Positions 1 through 13,610 of a stretch of DNA of 64,000 nt are shown here, piece by piece. The stretch lies in assembly GCF_051020975.1 (NCBI RefSeq), contig NW_027478171.1, positions 2,480,001 to 2,544,000 of the forward strand. The letters are read 5' to 3'. The DNA comes from Osmia lignaria lignaria. Lineage: Eukaryota; Arthropoda; Insecta; Hymenoptera; Megachilidae. Below the pieces are notes generated by a model. It searched no databases. It was given only the letters and a program-made list of their open reading frames with translations, and was not told where the DNA came from. A program made the translations under genes and the position numbers. Within the stretch, counting starts at the first letter, position 1. Each line of letters starts with the position of its first letter.

Positions 1-86
1 CATAGAACATAAAAAGTAGGAAACTTAATTCTCTACAAATAGGGTCTCTTAACATTTTGCCATAGCTCGCTTCGTTTCCGAGATAT
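1..86 (+). repeat. Partial satellite monomer at left edge
   Basis: This is the last 86 bp (offsets 237-322) of a monomer cut by the window start. It carries the 'cataaaaagtaggaaactta' spacer type and the 'acaaatagggtctc' variant. Its in-phase join to the next unit shows that the array continues to the left. Confidence 0.95.
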
Positions 87-3000
87 TTGCAGATTTATCT
101 CAAGGGAAGGGGCCTGACGGACATATTTCGAGATATTTCTTCTTCTTGTTGGTCTTCTTCTGCACAGCTAAGCTGGAAGTGGCATTTGCAGCTCGGAATA
201 GTGCAGAGTTATCTCAAAGAAAGGGGCCACGGTGTTTCTGTATCTCTATTATGTTGGTGCGGCTTCGGAACTTTTAAATATCTTGATATATCTCGAAAAC
301 TACGCTTCTGATCAAAAAATATCATAGAACCTAAATTGTGGGAAATATAATTCTCTACAAAAAAGGTCTCTTAACATTTTGCCGTAGCTCGCTTCGTTTC
401 CGAGATATTTGCAGATTTATCTCAAGGGAAGGGGCCTGACGGACATATTTCCAGATACTTCTTCTTCTTGTTGTTCTTCTTCTGCACAGCTAAGCTGGAA
501 GTGGCATTTGCAGCTCGCAATAGTGCAGAGTTATCTCAAAGAAAGGGGCCACGGTGTTTCTGTATCTCTATTATGTTGGTGCGGCTTCGGAACTTTTAAA
601 TATCTTGATATATCTCGAGAACTACGCATCCGATCAAAAAATATCATAGAACATAAAAAGTAGGAAACTTCATTCTCTACCAAAAAGGTCTCTTAACATT
701 TTGCCATAGCTCGCTTCGTTTCCGAGATATATGCAGATTTATCTCAAGGGAAGGGGCCTGACGAACATATTTCGGGATATTTCTTCTTCTTGTTGTTCTT
801 CTTCTGCACAGCTAAACTGGAAGTGGCATTTCCAGCTCGCAATAGTGCAGAGTTATCTGAAAGAAAGGGGCCACGGTGTTTCTGTATCTCTATTATGTTG
901 GTGCGGCTTCGGAACTTTTAAATATCTTGATATATCTCGAGAACTACGCATCTGATCAAATAATATCATAGAACATAAAAAGTAGGAAACTTAATTCTCT
1001 ACAAATAAGGTCTCTTAACATTTTGCCATAGCTCGCTTCGTTTCCGAGATATTTGCAGATTTATCTCAAGGGAAGGGGCCTGACGGACATATTTCGAGAT
1101 ATTTCTTCTTCTTGTTGGTCTTCTTCTGCACAGCTAAGCTGGAAGTGGCATTTGCAGCTCGCAATAGTGCAGAGTTATCTCAAAGAAAGGGGCCACGGTG
1201 TTTCTGTATCTCTATTATGTTGGTCCGGCTTCGGAACTTTTAAATATCTTGATATATCTCGAGAACTACGCATCTGATCAAAAAATATCATAGAACATAA
1301 AAAGTAGGAAACTTAATTCTCTACAAATAAGGTCTCTTAACATTTTGCCATAGCTCGCTTCGTTTCCGAGATATTTGCAGATTTATCTCAAGGGAAGGGG
1401 CCAGACGGACATATTTCGAGATATTTCTTCTTCTTGTTGGTCTTCTTCTGCACAGCTAAGCTGGAAGTGGCATTTGCAGATCGGAATAGTGCAGAGTTAT
1501 CTCAAAGAAAGGGGCCACGGTGTTTCTGTATCTCTATTATGTTGGTGCGGCTTCGGAACTTTTAAATATCTTGATATATCTCGAGAACTACGCATCTGAT
1601 CAAAAAATATCATAGAACATAAAAAGTAGGAAACTTCATTCTCTACCAAAAAGGTCTCTTAACATTTTGCCATAGCTCGCTTCGTTTCCGAGATATATGC
1701 AGATCTATCTCAAGGGAAGGGGCCTGACGGACATATTTCGGGATATTTCTTCTTCTTGTTGTTCTTCTTCTGCACAGCTAAACAGGAAGTGGCATTTCCA
1801 GCTCGCAATAGTGCAGAGTTATCTGAAAGAAAGGGGCCACGGTGTTTCTGTATCTCTATTATGTTGGTGCGGCTTCGGAACTTTTAAATATCTTGATATA
1901 TCTCGAGAACTACGCATCTGATCAAATAATATCATAGAACATAAAAAGTAGGAAACTTAATTCTCTACAAATAAGGTCTCTTAACATTTTGCCATAGCTC
2001 GCTTCGTTTCCGAGATATTTGCAGATTTATCTCAAGGGAAGGGGCCTGACGGACATATTTCGAGATATTTCTTCTTCTTGTTGGTCTTCTTCTGCACAGC
2101 TAAGCTGGAAGTGGCATTTGCAGCTCGCAATGGTGCAGAGTTATCTCAAAGAAAGTAGCCACGGTGTTTCTGTATCTCTATTATGTTGGTGCGGCTTCGG
2201 ATCTTTTAAATATCTCGATATATCTCGAAAACTACGCTTCTGATCAAAAAATATCATAGAACCTAAATTGTGGGAAATATAATTCTCTACAAAAAAGGTC
2301 TCTTAACATTTTGCCGTAGCTCGCTTCGTTTCCGAGATATTTGCAGATTTATCTCAAGGGAAGGGGCCTGACGGACATATTTCGAGATATTTCTTCTTCT
2401 TGTTGTTCTTCTTCTGCACAGCTAAGCTGGAAGTGGCATTTGCAGCGCGCAATAGTGCAGAGTTATCTCAAAGAAAGGGGCCACGGTGTTTCTGTATCTC
2501 TATTATGTTGGTGCGGCTTCGGAACTTTTAAATATCTTGATATATCTCGAGAACTACGCCTCTGATCGAAAAATATCATAGAACATAAAAAGTAGGAAAC
2601 TTAATTCTCTACAAAAAACGTCTCTTAACATTTTGCCATAGCTCGCTTCGTTTCCGAGATATTTGCAGATTTATCTCAAGGGAAGGGGCCTGACGGACAT
2701 ATTTCGAGATATTTCTTCTTCTTGTTGTTCTTCTTCTGCACAGCTAAGCTGGAAGTGGCATTTGCAGCGCGCAATAGTGCAGAGTTATCTCAAAGAAAGG
2801 GGCCACGGTGTTTCTGTATCTCTATTATGTTGGTGCGGCTTCGGAACTTTTAAATATCTTGATATATCTCGAGAACTACGCCTCTGATCGAAAAATATCA
2901 TAGAACATAAAAAGTAGGAAACTTAATTCGCTACAAAAAACGTCTCTTAACATTTTGCCATAGCTCGCTTCGTTTCCGAGATCTTTGCAGATTTATCTCA

Positions 3001-4272
3001 AGGGAAGGGGCCTGACGGACATATTTCGAGATATTTCTTCTTCTTGTTGTTCTTCTTCTGCACAGCTAAGCTGGAAGTGGCATTTGCAGCGCGCAATAGT
3101 GCAGAGTTATCTCAAAGAAAGGGGCCACGGTGTTTCTGTATCTCTATTATGTTGGTGCGGCTTCGGAACTTTTAAATATCTTGATATATCTCGAGAACTA
3201 CGCATCTGATCAAAAAATATCATACTACATAAAAAGTAGGAAACTTAATTCTCTACAAGAAAGGTCTCTAAACATTTTGCCATAGCTCGCTTCGTTTCCG
3301 AGATATTTGCAGATTTATCTCAAGGGAAGGGGCCTGGCGGACATATTTCGAGATGTTTCTTCTTCTTGTTGTTCTTCTTCTGCACAGATAAGCTGGAAGT
3401 GGCATTTGCAGCTCGCAATAGTGCAGAGTTATCTCAAAGAAAGAGGCCACGGTGTTTCTGTACCTCTATTATGTGGGTGCAGCTTCGGAACTTTTAAATA
3501 TCTTGATATATCTCGAGAACTACGCATCTGATCAAAAAATATCATCGAACATAAAAAGTAGGAAACTTAATTCTCTACAAAAAAGGTGTCTTAACATTTT
3601 GCCATAGCTCGCTTCGTGTCCGAGATATTTGCAGATTTATCTCAATGGAAGGGGCCTGACGGGCATATTTCGAGATATTTCTTCTTCTTGTTGTTCTTCT
3701 TCTGCACAGCTAAGCTGGAAGTGGCATTTGCAGCGCGCAATAGTGCAGAGTTGTCTCAAAGAAAGGGGCCACGGTGTTTCTGTATCTATATTATGTTGGT
3801 GCGGCTTCGGAACTTTTAAATATCTTGATATATCTCGAGAACTACGCATCTGATCAAAAAATATCATACTACATAAAAAGTAGGAAACTTAATTCTCTAC
3901 AAATAAGGTCTCTTAACATTTTGCCATAGCTCGCTTCGTTTCCGAGATATTTGCAGATTTATCTCAAGGGAAGGGGCCTGACGGACATATTTCGAGATAT
4001 TTCTTCTTCTTGTTGGTCTTCTTCTGCACAGCTAAGCTGGAAGTGGCATTTGCAGCTCGGAATAGTGCAGAGTTATCTCAAAGAAAGAGGCCACGGTGTT
4101 TCTGTATCTCTATTATGTTGGTGCGGCTTCGGAACTTTTAAATATCTTGATATATCTCGAGAACTACGCATCTGATCAAAAAATATCATAGAACATAAAA
4201 AGTAGGAAACTTAATTCTCTACAAAAAAGGTCCCTCAACATTTTGCCATAGCTCGCTTCGTTTCCGAGATAT
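87..4272 (+). repeat. Left mixed-monomer domain (13 monomers)
   Basis: No regular HOR is visible here. The first seven monomers include types with 'gttggtc' and types with atatgcag plus 'catttccagctcgc' (731-1052, 1697-2018). These recur at 29711-30676 and at 56.7-64 kb. Three similar monomers with 'gcagcgcgcaat' follow (2341-3306). Next come a 'ggcctggcgg'/'tacctctattatgtggg' monomer (3307-3628), a 'ctcaatggaagg'/'gacgggcat' monomer (3629-3950) and one with 'ctcggaatag' (3951-4272). Confidence 0.8.
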
Positions 4273-7200
4273 TTGCACATTTATCTCAAGGGAAGCGGCC
4301 TAACGGACATATTTCGAGATATTTCTTCTTCTTGTTGGTCTTCGTCTGCACAGCTAAGCTGGAAGTGGCATTTGCAGCTCGCAATGGTGCAGAGTTATCT
4401 CAAAGAAAGGGGCCACGGTGTTTCTGTATCTCTATTATGTTGGTGCGGCTTCGGATCTTTTAAATATCTCGATATATCTCGAAAACTACGCTTCTGATCA
4501 AAAAATATCATAGAACCTAAATTGTGGGAAATATAATTCTCTACAAAAAAGGTCTCTTAACATTTTGCCGTAGCTCGCTTCGTTTCCGAGATATTTGCAG
4601 ATTTATCTCAAGGGAAGGGGCCTGACGGACATATTTCCAGATATTTCTTCTTCTTGTTGTTCTTCTTCTGCACAGCTAAGCTGGAAGTGGCGTTTGCAGC
4701 TCGCAATAGTGCAGAGTTATCTCAAAGAAAGGGGCCACGGTGTTTCTGTATCTCTATAATGTTGGTGCGGCTTCGGAACTTTTAAATATCTTGATATATC
4801 TCGAGAACTACGCATCCGATCAAAAAATATCATAGAACATAAAAAGTAGGAAACTTAATTCTCCACAAAAAAGGTCTCTTAACATTTTGCCATAGCTCGC
4901 TTCGTTTCCGAGATATTTGCAGATATATCTCAAGGGAAGGGGCCTGACGGACATATTTCGAGATATTTCTTCTTCTTGTTGTTCTTCTTCTGCACAGCTA
5001 AGCTGGGAGTGGCATTTGCAGCTCGCAATAGTGCAGAGTTATCTCAAAGAAAGGGGCCACGGTGTTTCTGTATCTCTATTATGTTGGTGCGGCTTCGGAA
5101 CTTTTAAATATCTTGATATATCTCGAGAACAACGCATCTGATCAAAAAATATCATAGAACATAAAAAGTAGGAAACTTAATTCTCTACAAAAAAGGTCTC
5201 TTAACATTTTGCCATAGCTCGCTTCGTTTCCGAGATATTTGCATATTTATCTCAAGGGAAGGGGCCTGACGGACATATTTCGAGATATTTCTTCTTCTTG
5301 TTGTTCTTCTTCTGCACAGCTAAGCTGGAAGTGGCATTTGCGGCTCGCACTAGTGCAGAGTTATCTCAAAGAAAGGGGCCACGGTGTTTCTGTATCTCTA
5401 TTATGTTGGTGCGGCTTCGGAACTTTTAAATATCTCGATATATCTCGAAAACTACGCTTCTGATCAAAAAATATCATAGAACATAAATTGTAGGAAACAT
5501 AATTCTCTACAAAAAAGGTCTCTTAACATTTTGCCATAGCTCGCTTCGTTTCCGAGATATTTGCAGATATATCTCAAGGGAAGGGGCCTGACGGACATAT
5601 TTCGAGATATTTCTTCTTCTTGTTGTTCTTCTTCTGCACAGCTAAGCTGGAAGTGGCATTTACAGCTCGCAATAGTGCAGAGTTATCTCAAAGAAAGGGG
5701 CCACGGTGTTTCTGTATCTCTATTATGTTGGTGCGGCTTCGGAACTTTTAAATATCTTGATATATCTCGAGAACTACGCCTCTGATCGAAAAATATCATA
5801 GAACATAAAAAGTAGGAAACTTAATTCTCTACAAAAAACGTCTCTTAACATTTTGCCATAGCTCGCTTCGTTTCCGAGATATTTGCAGATTTATCTCAAG
5901 GGAAGGGGCCTGACGGACATATTTCGAGATATTTCTTCTTCTTGTTGTTCTTCTTCTGCACAGCTAAGCTGGAAGTGGCATTTGCAGCGCGCAATAGTGC
6001 AGAGTTATCTCAAAGAAAGGGGCCACGGTGTTTCTGTATCTCTATTATGTTGGTGCGGCTTCGGAACTTTTAAATATCTTGATATATCTCGAGAACTACG
6101 CATCTGATCAAAAAATATCATACTACATAAAAAGTAGGAAACTTAATTCTCTACAAATAAGGTCTCTTAACATTTTGCCATAGCTCGCTTCGTTTCCGAG
6201 ATATTTGCAGATTTATCTCAAGGGAAGGGGCCTGACGGACATATTTCGAGATATTTCTTCTTCTTGTTGGTCTTCTTCTGCACAGCTAAGCGGGAAGTGG
6301 CATTTGCAGCTCGGAATAGTGCAGAGTTATCTCAAAGAAAGAGGCCACGGTGTTTCTGTATCTCTATTATGTTGGTGCGGCTTCGGAACTTTTAAATATC
6401 TTGATATATCTCGAGAACTACGCATCTGATCAAAAAATATCATAGAACATAAAAAGTAGGAAACTTAATTCTCTACAAAAAAGGTCGCTCAACATTTTGC
6501 CATAGCTCGCTTCGTTTCCGAGATATTTGCACATTTATCTCAAGGGAAGCGGCCTAACGGACATATTTCGAGATATTTCTTCTTCTTGTTGGTCTTCGTC
6601 TGCACAGCTAAGCTGGAAGTGGCATTTGCAGCTCGCAATGGTGCAGAGTTATCTCAAAGAAAGGGGCCACGGTGTTTCTGTATCTCTATTATGTTGGTGC
6701 GGCTTCGGATCTTTTAAATATCTCGATATATCTCGAAAACTACGCTTCTGATCAAAAAATATCATAGAACCTAAATTGTGGGAAATATAATTCTCTACAA
6801 AAAAGGTCTCTTAACATTTTGCCGTAGCTCGCTTCGTTTCCGAGATATTTGCAGATTTATCTCAAGGGAAGGGGCCTGACGGACATATTTCCAGATATTT
6901 CTTCTTCTTGTTGTTCTTCTTCTGCACAGCTAAGCTGGAAGTGGCGTTTGCAGCTCGCAATAGTGCAGAGTTATCTCAAAGAAAGGGGCCACGGTGTTTC
7001 TGTATCTCTATAATGTTGGTGCGGCTTCGGAACTTTTAAATATCTTGATATATCTCGAGAACTACGCATCCGATCAAAAAATATCATAGAACATAAAAAG
7101 TAGGAAACTTAATTCTCTACAAAAAAGGTCTCTTAACATTTTGCCATAGCTCGCTTCGTTTCCGAGATATTTGCAGATATATCTCAAGGGAAGGGGCCTG

Positions 7201-10200
7201 ACGGACATATTTCGAGATATTTCTTCTTCTTGTTGTTCTTCTTCTGCACAGCTAAGCTGGGAGTGGCATTTGCAGCTCGTAATAGTGCAGAGTTATCTCA
7301 AAGAAAGGGGCCACGGTGTTTCTGTATCTCTATTATGTTGGTGCGGCTTCGGAACTTTTAAATATCTTGATATATCTCGAGAACAACGCATCTGATCAAA
7401 AAATATCATAGAACATAAAAAGTAGGAAACTTAATTCTCTACAAAAAAGGTCTCTTAACATTTTGCCATAGCTCGCTTCGTTTCCGAGATATTTGCATAT
7501 TTATCTCAAGGGAAGGGGCCTGACGGACATATTTCGAGATATTTCTTCTTCTTGTTGTTCTTCTTCTGCACAGCTAAGCTGGAAGTGGCATTTGCGGCTC
7601 GCACTAGTGCAGAGTTATCTCAAAGAAAGGGGCCACGGTGTTTCTGTATCTCTATTATGTTGGTGCGGCTTCGGAACTTTTAAATATCTCGATATATCTC
7701 GAAAACTACGCTTCTGATCAAAAAATATCATAGAACATAAATTGTAGGAAACATAATTCTCTACAAAAAAGGTCTCTTAACATTTTGCCATAGCTCGCTT
7801 CGTTTCCGAGATATTTGCAGATATATCTCAAGGGAAGGGGCCTGACGGACATATTTCGAGATATTTCTTCTTCTTGTTGTTCTTCTTCTGCACAGCTAAG
7901 CTGGAAGTGGCATTTACAGCTCGCAATAGTGCAGAGTTATCTCAAAGAAAGGGGCCACGGTGTTTCTGTATCTCTATTATGTTGGTGCGGCTTCGGAACT
8001 TTTAAATATCTTGATATATCTCGAGAACTACGCCTCTGATCGAAAAATATCATAGAACGTAAAAAGTAGGAAACTTAATTCTCTACAAAAAACGTCTCTT
8101 AACATTTTGCCATAGCTCGCTTCGTTTCCGAGATATTTGCAGATTTATCTCAAGGGAAGGGGCCTGACGGACATATTTCGAGATATTTCTTCTTCTTGTT
8201 GTTCTTCTTCTGCACAGCTAAGCTGGAAGTGGCATTTGCAGCGCGCAATAGTGCAGAGTTATCTCAAAGAAAGGGGCCACGGTGTTTCTGTATCTCTATT
8301 ATGTTGGTGCGGCTTCGGAACTTTTAAATATCTTGATATATCTCGAGAACTACGCATCTGATCAAAAAATATCATACTACATAAAAAGTAGGAAACTTAA
8401 TTCTCTACAAATAAGGTCTCTTAACATTTTGCCATAGCTCGCTTCGTTTCCGAGATATTTGCAGATTTATCTCAAGGGAAGGGGCCTGACGGACATATTT
8501 CGAGATATTTCTTCTTCTTGTTGGTCTTCTTCTGCACAGCTAAGCGGGAAGTGGCATTTGCAGCTCGGAATAGTGCAGAGTTATCTCAAAGAAAGAGGCC
8601 ACGGTGTTTCTGTATCTCTATTATGTTGGTGCGGCTTCGGAACTTTTAAATATCTTGATATATCTCGAGAACTACGCATCTGATCAAAAAATATCATAGA
8701 ACATAAAAAGTAGGAAACTTAATTCTCTACAAAAAAGGTCGCTCAACATTTTGCCATAGCTCGCTTCGTTTCCGAGATATTTGCACATTTATCTCAAGGG
8801 AAGCGGCCTAACGGACATATTTCGAGATATTTCTTCTTCTTGTTGGTCTTCGTCTGCACAGCTAAGCTGGAAGTGGCATTTGCAGCTCGCAATGGTGCAG
8901 AGTTATCTCAAAGAAAGGGGCCACGGTGTTTCTGTATCTCTATTATGTTGGTGCGGCTTCGGATCTTTTAAATATCTCGATATATCTCGAAAACTACGCT
9001 TCTGATCAAAAAATATCATAGAACCTAAATTGTGGGAAATATAATTCTCTACAAAAAAGGTCTCTTAACATTTTGCCGTAGCTCGCTTCGTTTCCGAGAT
9101 ATTTGCAGATTTATCTCAAGGGAAGGGGCCTGACGGACATATTTCCAGATATTTCTTCTTCTTGTTGTTCTTCTTCTGCACAGCTAAGCTGGAAGTGGCG
9201 TTTGCAGCTCGCAATAGTGCAGAGTTATCTCAAAGAAAGGGGCCACGGTGTTTCTGTATCTCTATAATGTTGGTGCGGCTTCGGAACTTTTAAATATCTT
9301 GATATATCTCGAGAACTACGCATCTGATCAAAAAATATCATACTACATAAAAAGTAGGAAACTTAATTCTCTACAAATAAGGTCTCTTAACATTTTGCCA
9401 TAGCTCGCTTCGTTTCCGAGATATTTGCAGATTTATCTCAAGGGAAGGGGCCTGACGGACATATTTCGAGATATTTCTTCTTCTTGTTGGTCTTCTTCTG
9501 CACAGCTAAGCGGGAAGTGGCATTTGCAGCTCGGAATAGTGCAGAGTTATCTCAAAGAAAGAGGCCACGGTGTTTCTGTATCTCTATTATGTTGGTGCGG
9601 CTTCGGAACTTTTAAATATCTTGATATATCTCGAGAACTACGCATCTGATCAAAAAATATCATAGAACATAAAAAGTAGGAAACTTAATTCTCTACAAAA
9701 AAGGTCGCTCAACATTTTGCCATAGCTCGCTTCGTTTCCGAGATATTTGCACATTTATCTCAAGGGAAGCGGCCTAACGGACATATTTCGAGATATTTCT
9801 TCTTCTTGTTGGTCTTCGTCTGCACAGCTAAGCTGGAAGTGGCATTTGCAGCTCGCAATGGTGCAGAGTTATCTCAAAGAAAGGGGCCACGGTGTTTCTG
9901 TATCTCTATTATGTTGGTGCGGCTTCGGATCTTTTAAATATCTCGATATATCTCGAAAACTACGCTTCTGATCAAAAAATATCATAGAACCTAAATTGTG
10001 GGAAATATAATTCTCTACAAAAAAGGTCTCTTAACATTTTGCCGTAGCTCGCTTCGTTTCCGAGATATTTGCAGATTTATCTCAAGGGAAGGGGCCTGAC
10101 GGACATATTTCCAGATATTTCTTCTTCTTGTTGTTCTTCTTCTGCACAGCTAAGCTGGAAGTGGCGTTTGCAGCTCGCAATAGTGCAGAGTTATCTCAAA

Positions 10201-13200
10201 GAAAGGGGCCACGGTGTTTCTGTATCTCTATAATGTTGGTGCGGCTTCGGAACTTTTAAATATCTTGATATATCTCGAGAACTACGCATCCGATCAAAAA
10301 ATATCATAGAACATAAAAAGTAGGAAACTTAATTCTCTACAAAAAAGGTCTCTTAACATTTTGCCATAGCTCGCTTCGTTTCCGAGATATTTGCAGATAT
10401 ATCTCAAGGGAAGGGGCCTGACGGACATATTTCGAGATATTTCTTCTTCTTGTTGTTCTTCTTCTGCACAGCTAAGCTGGGAGTGGCATTTGCAGCTCGT
10501 AATAGTGCAGAGTTATCTCAAAGAAAGGGGCCACGGTGTTTCTGTATCTCTATTATGTTGGTGCGGCTTCGGAACTTTTAAATATCTTGATATATCTCGA
10601 GAACAACGCATCTGATCAAAAAATATCATAGAACATAAAAAGTAGGAAACTTAATTCTCTACAAAAAAGGTCTCTTAACATTTTGCCATAGCTCGCTTCG
10701 TTTCCGAGATATTTGCATATTTATCTCAAGGGAAGGGGCCTGACGGACATATTTCGAGATATTTCTTCTTCTTGTTGTTCTTCTTCTGCACAGCTAAGCT
10801 GGAAGTGGCATTTGCGGCTAGCACTGGTGCAGAGTTATCTCAAAGAAAGGGGCCACGGTGTTTCTGTATCTCTATTATGTTGGTGCGGCTTCGGAACTTT
10901 TAAATATCTCGATATATCTCGAAAACTACGCTTCTGATCAAAAAATATCATAGAACATAAATTGTAGGAAACATAATTCTCTACAAAAAAGGTCTCTTAA
11001 CATTTTGCCATAGCTCGCTTCGTTTCCGAGATATTTGCAGATATATCTCAAGGGAAGGGGCCTGACGGACATATTTCGAGATATTTCTTCTTCTTGTTGT
11101 TCTTCTTCTGCACAGCTAAGCTGGAAGTGGCATTTACAGCTCGCAATAGTGCAGAGTTATCTCAAAGAAAGGGGCCACGGTGTTTCTGTATCTCTATTAT
11201 GTTGGTGCGGCTTCGGAACTTTTAAATATCTTGATATATCTCGAGAACTACGCCTCTGATCGAAAAATATCATAGAACATAAAAAGTAGGAAACTTAATT
11301 CTCTACAAAAAACGTCTCTTAACATTTTGCCATAGCTCGCTTCGTTTCCGAGATATTTGCAGATTTATCTCAAGGGAAGGGGCCTGACGGACATATTTCG
11401 AGATATTTCTTCTTCTTGTTGTTCTTCTTCTGCACAGCTAAGCTGGAAGTGGCATTTGCAGCGCGCAATAGTGCAGAGTTATCTCAAAGAAAGGGGCCAC
11501 GGTGTTTCTGTATCTCTATTATGTTGGTGCGGCTTCGGAACTTTTAAATATCTTGATATATCTCGAGAACTACGCATCTGATCAAAAAATATCATACTAC
11601 ATAAAAAGTAGGAAACTTAATTCTCTACAAATAAGGTCTCTTAACATTTTGCCATAGCTCGCTTCGTTTCCGAGATATTTGCAGATTTATCTCAAGGGAA
11701 GGGGCCTGACGGACATATTTTGAGATATTTCTTCTTCTTGTTGGTCTTCTTCTGCACAGCTAAGCGGGAAGTGGCATTTGCAGCTCGGAATAGTGCAGAG
11801 TTATCTCAAAGAAAGAGGCCACGGTGTTTCTGTATCTCTATTATGTTGGTGCGGCTTCGGAACTTTTAAATATCTTGATATATCTCGAGAACTACGCATC
11901 TGATCAAAAAATATCATAGAACATAAAAAGTAGGAAACTTAATTCTCTACAAAAAAGGTCGCTCAACATTTTGCCATAGCTCGCTTCGTTTCCGAGATAT
12001 TTGCACATTTATCTCAAGGGAAGCGGCCTAACGGACATATTTCGAGATATTTCTTCTTCTTGTTGGTCTTCGTCTGCACAGCTAAGCTGGAAGTGGCATT
12101 TGCAGCTCGCAATGGTGCAGAGTTATCTCAAAGAAAGGGGCCACGGTGTTTCTGTATCTCTATTATGTTGGTGCGGCTTCGGATCTTTTAAATATCTCGA
12201 TATATCTCGAAAACTACGCTTCTGATCAAAAAATATCATAGAACCTAAATTGTGGGAAATATAATTCTCTACAAAAAAGGTCTCTTAACATTTTGCCGTA
12301 GCTCGCTTCGTTTCCGAGATATTTGCAGATTTATCTCAAGGGAAGGGGCCTGACGGACATATTTCCAGATATTTCTTCTTCTTGTTGTTCTTCTTCTGCA
12401 CAGCTAAGCTGGAAGTGGCGTTTGCAGCTCGCAATAGTGCAGAGTTATCTCAAAGAAAGGGGCCACGGTGTTTCTGTATCTCTATAATGTTGGTGCGGCT
12501 TCGGAACTTTTAAATATCTTGATATATCTCGAGAACTACGCATCCGATCAAAAAATATCATAGAACATAAAAAGTAGGAAACTTAATTCTCTACAAAAAA
12601 GGTCTCTTAACATTTTGCCATAGCTCGCTTCGTTTCCGAGATATTTGCAGATATATCTCAAGGGAAGGGGCCTGACGGACATATTTCGAGATATTTCTTC
12701 TTCTTGTTGTTCTTCTTCTGCACAGCTAAGCTGGGAGTGGCATTTGCAGCTCGTAATAGTGCAGAGTTATCTCAAAGAAAGGGGCCACGGTGTTTCTGTA
12801 TCTCTATTATGTTGGTGCGGCTTCGGAACTTTTAAATATCTTGATATATCTCGAGAACAACGCATCTGATCAAAAAATATCATAGAACATAAAAAGTAGG
12901 AAACTTAATTCTCTACAAAAAAGGTCTCTTAACATTTTGCCATAGCTCGCTTCGTTTCCGAGATATTTGCATATTTATCTCAAGGGAAGGGGCCTGACGG
13001 ACATATTTCGAGATATTTCTTCTTCTTGTTGTTCTTCTTCTGCACAGCTAAGCTGGAAGTGGCATTTGCGGCTAGCACTGGTGCAGAGTTATCTCAAAGA
13101 AAGGGGCCACGGTGTTTCTGTATCTCTATTATGTTGGTGCGGCTTCGGAACTTTTAAATATCTCGATATATCTCGAAAACTACGCTTCTGATCAAAAAAT

Positions 13201-13610
13201 ATCATAGAACATAAATTGTAGGAAACATAATTCTCTACAAAAAAGGTCTCTTAACATTTTGCCATAGCTCGCTTCGTTTCCGAGATATTTGCAGATATAT
13301 CTCAAGGGAAGGGGCCTGACGGACATATTTCGAGATATTTCTTCTTCTTGTTGTTCTTCTTCTGCACAGCTAAGCTGGAAGTGGCATTTACAGCTCGCAA
13401 TAGTGCAGAGTTATCTCAAAGAAAGGGGCCACGGTGTTTCTGTATCTCTATTATGTTGGTGCGGCTTCGGAACTTTTAAATATCTTGATATATCTCGAGA
13501 ACTACGCCTCTGATCGAAAAATATCATAGAACATAAAAAGTAGGAAACTTAATTCTCTACAAAAAACGTCTCTTAACATTTTGCCATAGCTCGCTTCGTT
13601 TCCGAGATAT
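4273..13610 (+). repeat. 7-monomer higher-order repeat domain (2254 bp)
   Basis: Seven distinguishable monomers recur in fixed order. (1) 'ttgcacatttat' plus 'caatggtgc'; (2) 'tttccagatatt' plus 'tctataatg'; (3) 'gctgggagtgg' plus 'gagaacaacgca'; (4) 'ttgcatatttat' plus 'gcggct'; (5) 'catttacagctcgc' plus 'ctacgcctctgatcg'; (6) 'gcagcgcgcaat' plus 'catactac'; (7) 'aagcgggaag' or its parent plus 'ctcggaatag'. Copies lie at 4273-6526, 6527-8780, 8781-9746 (only three monomers), 9747-12000 and 12001-13610 (five monomers, then the order changes). The last two full-order copies share derived bases in monomer 4 (10820 and 10826, matching 13074 and 13080), so they are each other's closest relatives. 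Confidence 0.93.
9103..9424 (+). repeat. Chimeric monomer at a 7-mer HOR deletion breakpoint
   Basis: The 5' part is HOR monomer 2, carrying tttccagatatt and tctataatg (variant base at 9266). The 3' part is HOR monomer 6, carrying catctgatc (base 9325), catactac and acaaataagg. The crossover lies between 9266 and 9325 and keeps the 322-bp register. Four monomers are missing from this HOR copy as a result. Confidence 0.88.

Noticed and set aside
87..311. 74-codon open frame repeated in most monomers, as a small tandem gene family
   Set aside because: The usual start is TTG, not ATG. 17 monomers carry an in-frame stop (e.g. 4595, 11679, 19085, 50964, 52896), three lose the start codon, one is frameshifted, and the spacing is exactly the satellite period. 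No promoter, poly-A signal context or family resemblance was recognised.
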